This document shows positions 13,001-22,411 of a DNA stretch of 64,000 nucleotides, in pieces. The notes under the pieces are model-generated. The model was not told the DNA's origin, ran no database searches, and was given only the letters and a program-made list of their open reading frames with translations. Position 1 is the stretch's first letter; the number at the start of each line of letters is the position of its first letter. This DNA is from Dermatophagoides farinae (lineage: Eukaryota > Arthropoda > Arachnida > Sarcoptiformes > Pyroglyphidae), in the NCBI RefSeq assembly GCF_024713945.1, contig NC_134677.1, forward strand, positions 7,710,001-7,774,000, written 5' to 3'. A program made the position numbers and the translations under genes.

Positions 13001-16000
13001 TGAAAGAAGCACATCTTACCTATCCATATCATTGTTGTGCATTTCAATTTCCAGCTAATCATGATCCAATTGAATATGAACGTATTAAAAATCTATTCAA
13101 TACAGATAAGTATGTTTTGTCCACATACACAAATACCATTGTTGATTGTTGATTTTTTTTTAAACGTATAGATATTGTTTTGGAAAGAAAAACAACAACA
13201 ACAACGATGACAACCAAATAAACTCACATGACATTGATATTTTGGTAAACTTGAATGTTTTTTTTTTTTGCTCTTTATCAATGATATATATACTATGAAT
13301 GAGTTGATTTTATTTTTTGTCATTTGTTCATTTCTTGATTTTCTATATATATAGACAAAAAAATCATCACAGTCAAAAATGCCATTAGTTCGAATTAGAA
13401 AAAATGTCAGCATTGATGATGATGATGATGATGATGGCAGCAATGGTGACCATGATAATATGCCTGTTTATGGTGTAAGTAAAAAATATTGGTTCATTTT
13501 TTTTTCTCCAAAAAAATAATCATTAATTATCGACGCTTGTTATTTTTCATTCAATTCCAATTTATTTTTATATGAAAATATAATCTCCTTTTCTCACTTT
13601 CAATTAAAGGTTATGGTCTATTCTAATAAACATCCAATTATTAATAGTGATGATAATACTAGTAGCCAAATACTGAGACCATTTGAAATATTTGAAAATA
13701 AAATCAAAGATTTGGTGGTCAATATTTCGGCTGGTACATTTTTCAATGAAAATCTTTATAAATTCAATCATAATACACAACAACAACAAAAACAAGAAGA
13801 AAATAAAGAATCAAAATTGAAAAATAATGATCTACCCGGTGAATTTGGCATACCACATTTATCAATCAAATCAAAACAGGTTTGAATTTCGTTTTTTTCT
13901 TGCCAATGATTATTTTGGAATTTTTATTCTACAGGAATTCTGTGGTAGCATTAAAAATCGTATGCCAATCGTACGTTGTTATCCAACACCTGATGCCTTT
14001 AATCCATGTGAAGATGTGATGGGAAAAAATTATTTACGTTTTGTTGTATGGTTGGTTGCATTTGCTGCCGTTTCCGGTAATGTTGCCGTCATTGTTGTTC
14101 TTATGAGGTAAATTTTTGTTTTTTGTTCATCAATTTTGTTAATTTATTTGTTTCTGTGTGTTTGTGATGGTCAAAATTCAATTTCAAATTGTATTTTGAT
14201 CAAAACAAAACAAAAAAACAAAAAATTACTAGTGAGAACTATATATATGTTTAATAATAATAATGAAAAAGTTTAAAAAAAACTTTATAGATATGAGATT
14301 CTTCTTAGAGAAATAAGAATGATATATACTCTAGAGAGCGAAAACAAATTCATTCATTCATCAACAACAACAACAAAACCGGATGAATGGAAATTGTTCT
14401 GTCAATTTCAACATTTTTTTTTTTGTTTGACTCGAGGAAAAAAAATGAAAAAATTTATTTCATTTAGGTGATGATGATGATGATGATTATGACAATCGTT
14501 TTTTTTCTATTGTTTCGTTTGCAGAAACAAAAAATGAAAATGAAAAATGAAAAATAAATTCTCAATGCAATTCACGTTTCTTCTTTTGCTATAATTGAAT
14601 GTTAGCTTCACTGTAATGCTTTTCTTATGCTTTTTTTTGTTTTGTCGTCGTTGCCATACATACACACACACACAGCACACGGATTGATCATTATCGATGA
14701 TTTTTGTTTCTATTGCATCAAATCATATTAATCATGAAAATATGGCACGACAAGCAAAAAAAAAAAACTTTGAACCTTTTAAGTTATTATTTCTCAATTT
14801 TTTTTTCTTGTCGTTATTATTCGTGCCCTAATCGGACATTTGTTTTCGAACAAGGAACTTGATTTTTTTTTCTCTTGCTGTTTTGGGTGATAATATCCGG
14901 TTACAATTTTGTAGAAATCAAATTTCGTTTGTTTTTTTTCATGTTCCATGTCCATAGATAAATAAACAACAAACAAAAAAAGACATTTTGTCATCATCAT
15001 CATCATTTCCCTCGTCTCCGGTTTTGTCTCTGTCAATAACGACATTCAGTGATTACCATGGTAATGTGTTTCACATCATCATCATCAATTTATGATGATA
15101 GGATTATCAGTGTTTTACCACTAATAATATACAAACATTATTCTTTTTCGATGGTAAATATTCAATGTGATTGAAATCTCATTTTGTTTTGCAACGAGAA
15201 TAAACAAACAAACAAACAAACATGAATGAATGAATGAAAGGCAGAAAATCCTTTGTAATTTATATTTAATAACGAAAAATAATAACCAAAAAGTTTTTGC
15301 TTTCTGACGAATTTTACTAAATTATTTAAATTTAATTTTTTGTTTTTCCACATCAAAACCGATTAGTTCGCGATTTACATTCAATGTAAGCAAATTCCTG
15401 ATGATCAATCTATCGATTGCAGATCTGATGATGGGTATGTTGTTGTTGTTGTTTTCAATTTTGTCAAATTTTTTTTCCTTGGAAATTCAATTTAATTTCA
15501 TTATATTCTATTTTCAAAAAAATTACCATTGTTTTTCGTTTTTTTTTCACCATCAGGCGTTTATTTATTCATTATTGCCGTTGTTGATTTACGTACCCAA
15601 GGGGTTTATTTCAACTATGCAATCGACTGGCAACATGGTTAGTTTGTAGTTGAATTTTCGTTTTTTTTTTTTGAAACAATTTTTTTTTTTTTGCAAATCG
15701 ATAATGTTTTCATTGGAATGGCAATCATCTCACCATTTTTGTTGTCTATTTGGTCTCTAAATAGGAATCGGTTGTAAAATAGCCGGCTTTATCACCGTAT
15801 TCGCACAATTATTATCCATTTTCACATTAACTGTGATAACATTGGAACGTTTATTTGCCATTACATATGCTATACAATTGAATCGTCGGCTAAAACTTAA
15901 TTTAGCCGTAAAAGTAATGATTGCCGGATGGTTTATTGTTATATTGTTGGCATCATTACCATTGTTTGGTATTAGTTCATATTCAAAAACAAGTATTTGT

Positions 16001-17794
16001 CTACCAATGGAACATCGTACTATTGGCGATATCATATATCTAGTATTATTGTTGGCCATTAATCAATTGGCATTTATTATTATTTGTGCATGCTATTCAA
16101 AAGTAAGTTTCAAATGACATTCATTACTATTTTTTTTCCATTTTATCATTAAATATTGATTTATTTTATTTTATTTTTATCTTTCATCATCATCATCATC
16201 ATTATCATCGCAAATTAATGAATAAATTATGATTATAATTACAATAATAATAATAATAATAATAATGATGATGATGATAATCAGATGTATTTCTCAATTA
16301 TAAGCCAAAAAACTCGTGCTACAATGAACGATATGACTATTGCCAAACGAATGGCGTTATTAGTATTCACCGATTTTGCTTGTTGGGCACCGATAGCATT
16401 TTTCGGTCTAACAGCTATTGCCGGTTATCCATTAATCGATGTGACTAAATCGAAAATTTTATTGGTTACCATTTATCCATTGAATTCATGTGCCAATCCA
16501 TTTTTATATGTTATATTTACTAAACAATATCGAAGAGATTTTTTCATACTTGTTTCAAGATATGGTTTATTCAAAAATAAAGCATTACGATATAAACCAA
16601 GGAATAATATTAATAATAATAATAATAATAATAATCACCATTATCATCACCATCATCATCATCATCATCATCATCGACATATACGTCATCCGGATTCAAT
16701 GCCAAATACCAGTGATTTATTACATAAATCTAATAATCAATGTGTCATCAAATCTATTCCCGGTATTTATTCATTCATATCTTTCAATTCGATACTTATC
16801 TTTATTTTTTTTTGTCTTTCATAACAACAACAACAACAACCACACAGGATCATCATCTTGTATTGATTCAGATTCAAAACATCGAAAACAATGTCGTATA
16901 CAGCAACAGCATAATAATTTCTGTGTACAATATCATAATAGTGGTGATCAATCAGTAGTAAATCAATGTTCACAATGTCATTGTATAATCAATTATCATT
17001 GTTCAATGGTTAATATGCAAAGTGATCATCATCAACATAATAATCATGGAAATGGTATTGTATGTGGTTGCTCAGAAACCGATATTCCTATTATTAGAAA
17101 TGACAATCAATGTTGTAATAATAATGATGACAATGAAAGACAACAACGTATAACAGCAACAGTGGTAACAGCAACAACAACAACAACAACCAATGTAATA
17201 CAACAACAACAACAACAACAGCAACAACAACAACAACAACAACAAGGAAATGTTAAATTATGCGGAAGCCTTCATCAAATCATTGCACAAGAATTCCATA
17301 GTGATAAGAATAATAATAACAGTAATAGTGGTAATAATAATAATAATAAATCGATTATTACTTCATCAATTGATGATAAACATCGAAAACATAAACGTTG
17401 TCATCATTATCAACAACATTGTCGTCATCGATATAATAATAAACATAATAATCAACAACAATGTGATCAATCGTTATCGAATTCTTATAGCGATACAAAA
17501 CGCCATCTAGATGGATCCATACGAAATGATTCGAATGATAGTAATCATAATAATGAAAAAGAATGTTCTTGTGGACGAATAATGGTGAATAAAAAGAATA
17601 TGATTGAAATGAAATATTTATCAGATAATCAACAACAACAACAACAACAGAGTTCAAATGATCTAAATTCATCACAATCTTGTGAAAGGGTACATTTTGT
17701 ACGCAATAATGATGATCATCATTGTCGGACATCATCATCATATGGCTTGTTCAGAAATGATGATGAATGGAAGGGTATTATTTACACGACATAA
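213..17794 (+). CDS. LGR1: Leucine-rich-repeat GPCR, glycoprotein-hormone receptor type (type A LGR, LGR1-like)
   Basis: Likely receptor for a cystine-knot hormone such as GPA2/GPB5 (thyrostimulin), acting at the plasma membrane. Exons as read: 213-1102, 8728-8799, 8950-9024, 9190-9270, 9340-9456, 9555-9620, 9706-9774, 9845-9916, 12876-13109, 13399-13474, 13610-13879, 13935-14107, 15367-15434, 15557-15637, 15765-16102, 16285-16762, 16848-17794; they join in frame to about 1,368 residues. The first exon ends in a Cys-rich LRRNT cap. The repeat exons are mostly 66-81 nt and all phase 2, as in FSHR/TSHR. The hinge has the hallmark LTYPYHCCAF, and TM1 is preceded by PTPDAFNPCEDVMG, both diagnostic of type A rather than type B/C LGRs. 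TM3 ends LTVITLERL (family usually ERW); TM7 has NSCANPFLY. The 7TM region is cut by several introns, unlike vertebrate FSHR. The tail is very long and rich in Asn, His and Gln. Odd points: a poly-Gln inside one LRR exon, and frame uncertainty at both ends. The exon at 13399 is the least certain. Confidence 0.88.
1103..5757 (+). other. LGR large intron, 5' part
   Basis: This non-coding sequence starts with a clear GTAAGT donor at 1103. It is AT-rich with long A and T runs, GT/CA dinucleotide tracts (for example 1793-1806, 4535-4558, 5537-5562), a GA tract at 1865-1880 and GAT/GTT triplet runs. Apart from the weak small secreted-peptide candidate at 2127-2312, I see no coding exon or RNA gene. 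Confidence 0.7.
2127..2312 (+). CDS. Weak candidate: small secreted peptide ORF (61 aa)
   Basis: This ORF has an ATG start, a strongly hydrophobic first dozen residues (MIIFFIFFIFFVKKVSG) and a polar remainder of about 44 residues that is not a simple repeat. Third positions look more like local coding sequence than like the surrounding T-rich intron. It lies inside the large LGR intron on the same strand. I recognise no family, see no dibasic or amidation pattern typical of a neuropeptide, and the hydrophobic start could simply be T-rich DNA. It is listed only because it is the least repeat-like small ORF in the intron. Confidence 0.2.
   Translation: MIIFFIFFIFFVKKVSGLISIDIQHNLVVPEPNLFSLDIEKKNHYHYYYSSNLRKNMNILF
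5821..7518 (+). CDS. GEMIN2: Gemin2 (SMN-interacting protein 1), homopolymer-expanded, nested in an LGR intron
   Basis: Gemin2 is the SMN-complex subunit that holds Sm proteins during snRNP assembly. This intronless ORF of about 565 residues keeps the family's landmarks in order: LLPVDD then YLKQVRFEASQ (human LLPVEP, YLRRVQIEAAQ) at about 5970-6075; FRYARKFIQCYREQI at about 6400-6442; WWLQYCFG at about 6574-6597; WPQITFLAELDQMEIIKVL and RRWI at about 6922-7002; GHWLYCLLTLLDRIQ at about 7060-7104; and a C-terminal CLIMIIIIHFFGQKDLLD matching human CLVSRYFDQRDLAD. Human Gemin2 is about 280 residues; the excess is Asn, Gln, His and Asp runs inserted between conserved helices. ATGs in frame lie at 5758 and 5821. 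I prefer 5821 because the stretch before it is T-rich, but 5758 is possible. The whole gene sits between LGR exons at 1102 and 8728, same strand. Confidence 0.8.
   Translation: MFYDYYEYDDYDGGGGGGGDHDDESSHNNNVLFNGDDANNNNNGGQIVLMKQLLPVDDNDDYYGQSDQTIFSRSYLKQVRFEASQYHDYDDDDDDYNNNTVVSATKTKTKTTTTTLKSNRQQPSTIMLINNEQMNNNNNNNNIKFPLQDSEPEPEPQPPDLDVELVTKVLNISNNGNNNIWTCNKLIRKILYNFRYARKFIQCYREQIQENCININTNNIHDDNNNHHHHHHHHHNDNNNFNIAKAIRTKQWWLQYCFGYNCGNNGDNSTSSGNDDDDDDEDEDDCYVGGISDFHHFMNNNGQQQQQQQTIIDMDLKQIEFIENILWSTTTMNIDNGDYLDSSIIQRNHHHQQQQHENNMDAYTNGHWPQITFLAELDQMEIIKVLRLLRRWINRNDDDNNHNEQQQQQHSNIGHWLYCLLTLLDRIQTANVYYELRLLFQTCNRQRIKILLLAANRLKNYYYCCCGENPDHNHHHHPPPQQQQQQQQNGRRKTMIYWQQQKIQNEKSRRQQKSQNNNNNNNFSSTFHQQQKIIHPLKDQYCAHCLIMIIIIHFFGQKDLLDSLH
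7519..8727 (+). other. LGR intron between Gemin2 and the first repeat exon
   Basis: No coding signal is visible. There are long A and T runs and short CA tracts. An AATAAA-containing stretch at about 7726-7733 could serve Gemin2 polyadenylation. The segment ends at the acceptor ACACAG at 8722-8727. Confidence 0.6.
9917..12875 (+). other. LGR intron between repeat exons and hinge exon
   Basis: This 3 kb intron carries poly-A/T, CA/GT and GAT tracts. Several T-rich open frames (longest about 170 codons, 11214-11735) have TTT/TTC-dominated composition and no family resemblance, so I treat them as chance. A tandem GATAA cluster lies at 11734-11753. The intron ends in the acceptor TTTAG at 12871-12875. 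Confidence 0.65.
11734..11753 (+). repeat. GATAA x4 tandem repeat
   Basis: Four head-to-tail GATAA units (GATAAGATAAGATAAGATAA) lie in an LGR intron. WGATAA is the core site of GATA factors, so this could be a clustered binding site or just a pentanucleotide microsatellite; the sequence cannot decide. Confidence 0.6.
14108..15366 (+). other. LGR intron between TM1 and TM2 exons
   Basis: AT-rich non-coding sequence with GAT/CAT runs (about 14467-14486, 14992-15006, 15075-15086) and A/T homopolymers. The donor is GTAAAT at 14108 and the acceptor GATTAG ends at 15366. No further coding exon is seen. Confidence 0.6.
17201..17246 (+). repeat. CAA microsatellite in the LGR tail (poly-Gln)
   Basis: A near-perfect CAA run read in the Gln frame of the receptor tail. 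Such runs are prone to length change and assembly error, which matters for the unresolved frame downstream. Confidence 0.85.
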
Positions 17795-18377
17795 AGATAA
17801 TGATCATCGCCATGATCATCATCATCATCATAATGGTGGATTGATTATACAATCAACAATGGGTAAACAAACAAAATTGAAACGAAATAGTATTATTACA
17901 AACTTTTTACATCGTCTATCAATATCTAAACATTTCATACGACAACAAATGGCAACAATATCAACAAAATCGAATGAAAGTTCAACTTGTGCATTACCGG
18001 ATAATGAATCATCTGAATCTTGTTCACCATATTCATCAACAAATTCATTACATCGTAATCAACAACAAAGAAATCGTAATAATAATCAACATTGTCATCA
18101 TCATCGTTGTTATACATGTCATTCACAATATCGTAAACCATTAAATCATCATTCACAACAATCGAACAATGATTATCATTCAGAGAATAATAATGTAAAT
18201 ATTAATAATAATGAAGAACCATGTAATCCATTACCAATGGAAGAACAACGTGAAATATTACGGCAAGCATTACAGGAAACAACTACTATACAAGAAGCGG
18301 TTGCTGTTGTTGAAGAATTAAGTAGCGGTGCACGTGTATCACATGGATCATCATCGAATAGTTCAAAGAAAACCTGA
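17667..18377 (+). CDS. C-terminal continuation of the LGR tail in the next frame
   Basis: An open stretch in the frame +1 to the receptor tail overlaps its last 130 nt and runs to a TGA at 18375. Its composition matches the tail (His, Asn, Gln, Ser), but it also holds a less repetitive segment, PMEEQREILRQALQETTTIQ, near 18231-18290 that looks genuinely coding. A canonical AATAAA follows at 18393-18398, so the transcript probably reaches here. No clean GT-AG intron joins the frames: GTGAAA at 17682 to the AG at 17754 creates a stop codon; GTCGGA at 17724 to the AG at 17796 works but has a weak donor. An indel in the sequence is equally possible. Without the join, the receptor stops at 17794. 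Confidence 0.4.
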   Translation: MHHNLVKGYILYAIMMIIIVGHHHHMACSEMMMNGRVLFTRHKDNDHRHDHHHHHNGGLIIQSTMGKQTKLKRNSIITNFLHRLSISKHFIRQQMATISTKSNESSTCALPDNESSESCSPYSSTNSLHRNQQQRNRNNNQHCHHHRCYTCHSQYRKPLNHHSQQSNNDYHSENNNVNINNNEEPCNPLPMEEQREILRQALQETTTIQEAVAVVEELSSGARVSHGSSSNSSKKT

Positions 18378-18392
18378 ATATATTCCATTTCT

Positions 18393-18398
18393 AATAAA
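18393..18398 (+). terminator. Polyadenylation signal AATAAA of the LGR gene
   Basis: A canonical hexamer 16 nt after the TGA at 18375-18377, with further AATAAA-like copies about 140-150 nt on. The closeness to the downstream stop rather than to 17794 supports a transcript reaching 18.4 kb. Confidence 0.5.
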
Positions 18399-19421
18399 TA
18401 AGATCTCTCTCTCTCTCTCCTTTTCACAAATTTGAATTCAGTATTTTTTTTTTCTTCAATAATGTGTACCTTATAATTGTCATTAAATTTCATCATCATC
18501 GTCATAACTGTGTTAATATATCTGTAATACAATAATAATAAAGAATAAAAGATAATGTTAATGTGCTTGTGGATTATTTAAAAAAAAATTAATTTTTTTT
18601 ATCATCATTGCCATCATTATCCTACTTACAGTTACCATCTGTTTTGAAGAATAAAGAAAATTAAAAAAAAAGAAGAAATGAAAATTGAAATAAAAACGCA
18701 GTATCGATTATAATAATGTGTGTGTGTGTGTGTGTTTCCTTGGTTCTTGAATTTGATTAGAAACACTTTTTGTTGTTGTTATTGACTTTTTTTTGGAATC
18801 ATGTGATAAATTCAATGGTCAATGATAGAGTGGGGAATAGACGGAAGAAGAAACTGCGATTTTGCGTTTGTTTGTTTTTTTTTTTTTTTTGATTAACATT
18901 TTGGTTTTGTGTGTATGCGTATGTTTGGCCTGTCAAATATATAATGATAAAACGTATTCGCACATTAATACACACACACACACACACACACAATTCTTAT
19001 ATTGACATATAGGATAGAATTATTGTTTGAATTCTGATAACAAGGAATATTGTGTGTGTTTTTTTTTGTTGATTGTCAAATATAAATAATTGTACACCGA
19101 ATAATAATGAATTGATAAATGAAGGGATGGAATGGGGGTTAGTAAAAAAAAAAAAAAAAAACAAAAACGAAAAACAAACCAAGAAACACAAAGAGCAAAC
19201 ACAAGAAATTTAATTTTTTTTCCATATTTTCTTTGATTTTCATTTTATTTATTTTTTATTTTATTTTATTTTTTATTTTTTTTGGTTGAAAATTCATTTT
19301 TAATGGGTGTTTTTCAATCAAGTTTTCAAAGTAATCGAAAAAAAGGTAATTTTTTGTTTTGTTTGCAAATGCAATCAAGTCACTGAACGGTTGGAAAAAA
19401 AATAATTAAATTCAAACCGAA

Positions 19422-19435
19422 ATAGATGGCAGCAC
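19422..19435 (+). promoter_or_regulatory. CTCF-like motif ATAGATGGCAGCAC
   Basis: This is one of several intergenic copies of AGATGGC(A/G)(G/C)C in the window. It fits the established CTCF core AGRKGGCRS and lies between two convergent genes, where an insulator would be plausible. Function is inferred from motif and placement only. Confidence 0.35.
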
Positions 19436-19957
19436 GTGGCCAAAATGATTATTTATCATCAATGATTTTCAATTTAATTTCGTTTGTTATTGGCGGTAAC
19501 TTGTAACTTGATTCGATGGCCATATCAGATGATTATATAACACGCAAACATACTCGATGGTTAACCAATTTATTATTATTATTATGATGATGATATTGAA
19601 AGAAACAGAAAAAAAGGCTAATTAAATGAACGAAAAACAAAACTAACTGAACTTTTTCGATCATTATCAGTGTGTGTGTGTGTGTGTGTGAGTAAATATT
19701 TATTCAACATGAATTTTTGATTCGTTCGTTCATGACATTTGTGGCTAAATATAATAATAGTAATGTTTTCAAGTAGTTGCCAGTTGATTTTTATGATTCA
19801 AATTGATGATAAAGTACGATATAAACACACATATATATATTCTTATAAAGATATCTTAATCTAAATTGAGTTCATTGAATGAAATTATTAAATGATATAT
19901 ATCTAGACCTATTTTCTATTCTATGGTCAACGATTGTATTGAATTTTAATCTTTCTC

Positions 19958-19960
<3 letters not shown>

Positions 19961-19989
<29 letters not shown>
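19961..19989 (+). repeat. GT dinucleotide microsatellite
   Basis: An uninterrupted run of about 14 GT units in the interval between the convergent LGR and INSM-like genes. Confidence 0.85.
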
Positions 19990-19991
<2 letters not shown>

Positions 19992-20422
19992 TGTTTGTGT
20001 TTGATTTTCAATAATTCTAGTTCAATAAGCAATGAAAAGAAAAAAAAATTGTGAAATATGGCCATTGTGAATATTGATGAATGAATGAATGAATGAATGA
20101 ATGATAAATGTTGGTTTTGTTTTCACCATCACCATTTAATGATTGTTTTTTGTTCATTCCATTTTTGTTTATTTTTAATACGACAATAATTGATGAGAAA
20201 ATTTTTCAAGAAATCGATTCATTTATTTCAAATCATCAGATCAGATTAGATTATTATTAACAAATTAATATAATTAAGTCAATTAAGAATTTATAATTAA
20301 TAATAATAATAATCAAATGGAGATGGACAATATCGATAATAGATTCAACAGATTGTAATTATAATTTTAACTGTGTGGGGTGTGTCTTTTGGTTATTGTT
20401 GTTGTTGTTTCATCTAAAAATA

Positions 20423-22373
20423 TTATCTACATTCATCACCATCATCATTATTATTAATCATACCATCCATTGATAACGATGATGATGATTGTTCCGTTTC
20501 ATTATCATTCTTTTCATCATCATTATTATTTGTTGTTGTTAAGATTGAATTAATTTTCAATGAACCAAAATGATCATCATCATAATCGGACAAAATCGAT
20601 CCATGTTGTTGTTGTTGTTGATGTTTTCGAAGATATGATTGTTTACGAAATTTTTTACCACAAACATTACAATTATATGATTCATCATTGTTGATTACTT
20701 TTTTGTTTGTTGTTGTTGTTGTATTAATATTTGCCATTGATGGATTGTCCAAAATTGTCGTTGCTTTTACCATGATTTTTTTCGATTTTTTTTCGCTCAT
20801 TCCATTGTCGTTATTAGATTTACAATGATCAAATTGATTCCTTGGGCTAGATTTATGATGATGGTGATTATGATTATGATTGGAAATCTGTAATGAATTT
20901 TTTGTTACCATTATTGTCGTTGATGATAATGATGATAATGATTTTGGTTTATGCCATCGTCTATGTGATGCTAGATTTGCTGGACAATTGAATACTTTAT
21001 CACATTCTGGACAACGATATTCAATATGGACAATACGTGAACAACGATGTTGTGCTAATGCAAATGCATCAACATAATATTCTTTACATAAAGCGCATAC
21101 ATAATCACCGATTTTATTATCAATTTTTGCAATCTCAGCTCTTGCTTCTGGTGTTATGATGACAATATTTAGACTTGGATCAATATCACCTGAACGTTTT
21201 ACGGCACAATCTTGGCGCATTAATGCAGTGAATTCTTCTTCATTATCTGAATCCAATATGAATGTACCAGAAACTGGTGAAGATTTGTGTTCATCAAATT
21301 TAAATTTTCTCAATGTTTTTACTCTTTTATGATTGTTGTTGTTGTTGTTGTTGTGGTTGATGGTCATTTTTTTGCCACCACTACCACAATCATTATTACT
21401 ACTATCATTCAAACGTTTTTTACCATTCGATGATTTTCGATTGTATCGATGATTTTTTTTTAATTCTGAAAACGATGATTTTTCTTTTTCCTTTTGATGA
21501 TAATGATGATAAGAATCTAGACTAGATTGAATCGATAATGATGGTGAACATATAACCGTATTTGAACGGAAAAGAATTTCATTCAAAGATGATGAATTCT
21601 GTTCTGAATTTATTTGTCGATTTGGTATTCTAATATTTAATGGCTCTTCTTTTTTCCTATGACAACGTAGATCAAGTGCTTCATCATTGAAATTACCTTC
21701 ACTATTATTATGGTTACCATAACCATGTCCATCATCATCATCATCATCATAATTGTCATCATCATCAGCGATTCGATCTTTCTCCTCTTCGTCCTCTTGA
21801 TCAACATTCTCATCTTCATCACCAAAGTTATTTGGTTTAATTTTCAACGATAATGATGTTCCCTAAGTTGTTGCAACAGTAATAAAAAAAAATAGAAAAA
21901 AAATGATTAATTCCCATTTTGTTTTGTTTTCGATTCATTTATTATTATTGCTATGGTCGCGGATATTTTTTTTATCGCTATGTGAAAATCATTTGGCCAT
22001 ATGTGCGTGTGTATTGTATAAATATTCTGAAATTATCATCAATTGAGTACATTCCCATTGAGAAAATGGAATTGAAATGAAATAAATGCGTTTTTATTCT
22101 CAATGATCAGTGAAAAAAAAATGAGAAATAGAACAAACAAACAATCAAACAAACAGAAAATGGCAAATGAAAATAAAATCATGCCGATAGAGTAATTATC
22201 GACACACCAACCAACCATACCATCAAAACCCCCCGCAATTTCCATCAACTACCATCACAACAAAACAATGGTATGTGTTATCACAATTCTAAGCATATCC
22301 GGTCGAATTAGAAATCGGTAAAAAAAAGTGAATCAAAATAGCCATCAACATTGATTATTGATATATAATATAT

Positions 22374-22411
<38 letters not shown>

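Larger units (their letters stand above)
18378..20422. other. Intergenic region between convergent LGR and INSM-like genes
   Basis: It holds the LGR 3' region with AATAAA at 18393-18398, then GT/CA microsatellites (about 18718-18735, 18969-18992, 19674-19690, 19961-19989), a GAAT repeat at about 20079-20103 and poly-A/T runs. A CTCF-like motif is at 19422-19435. No gene is seen. Confidence 0.65.
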
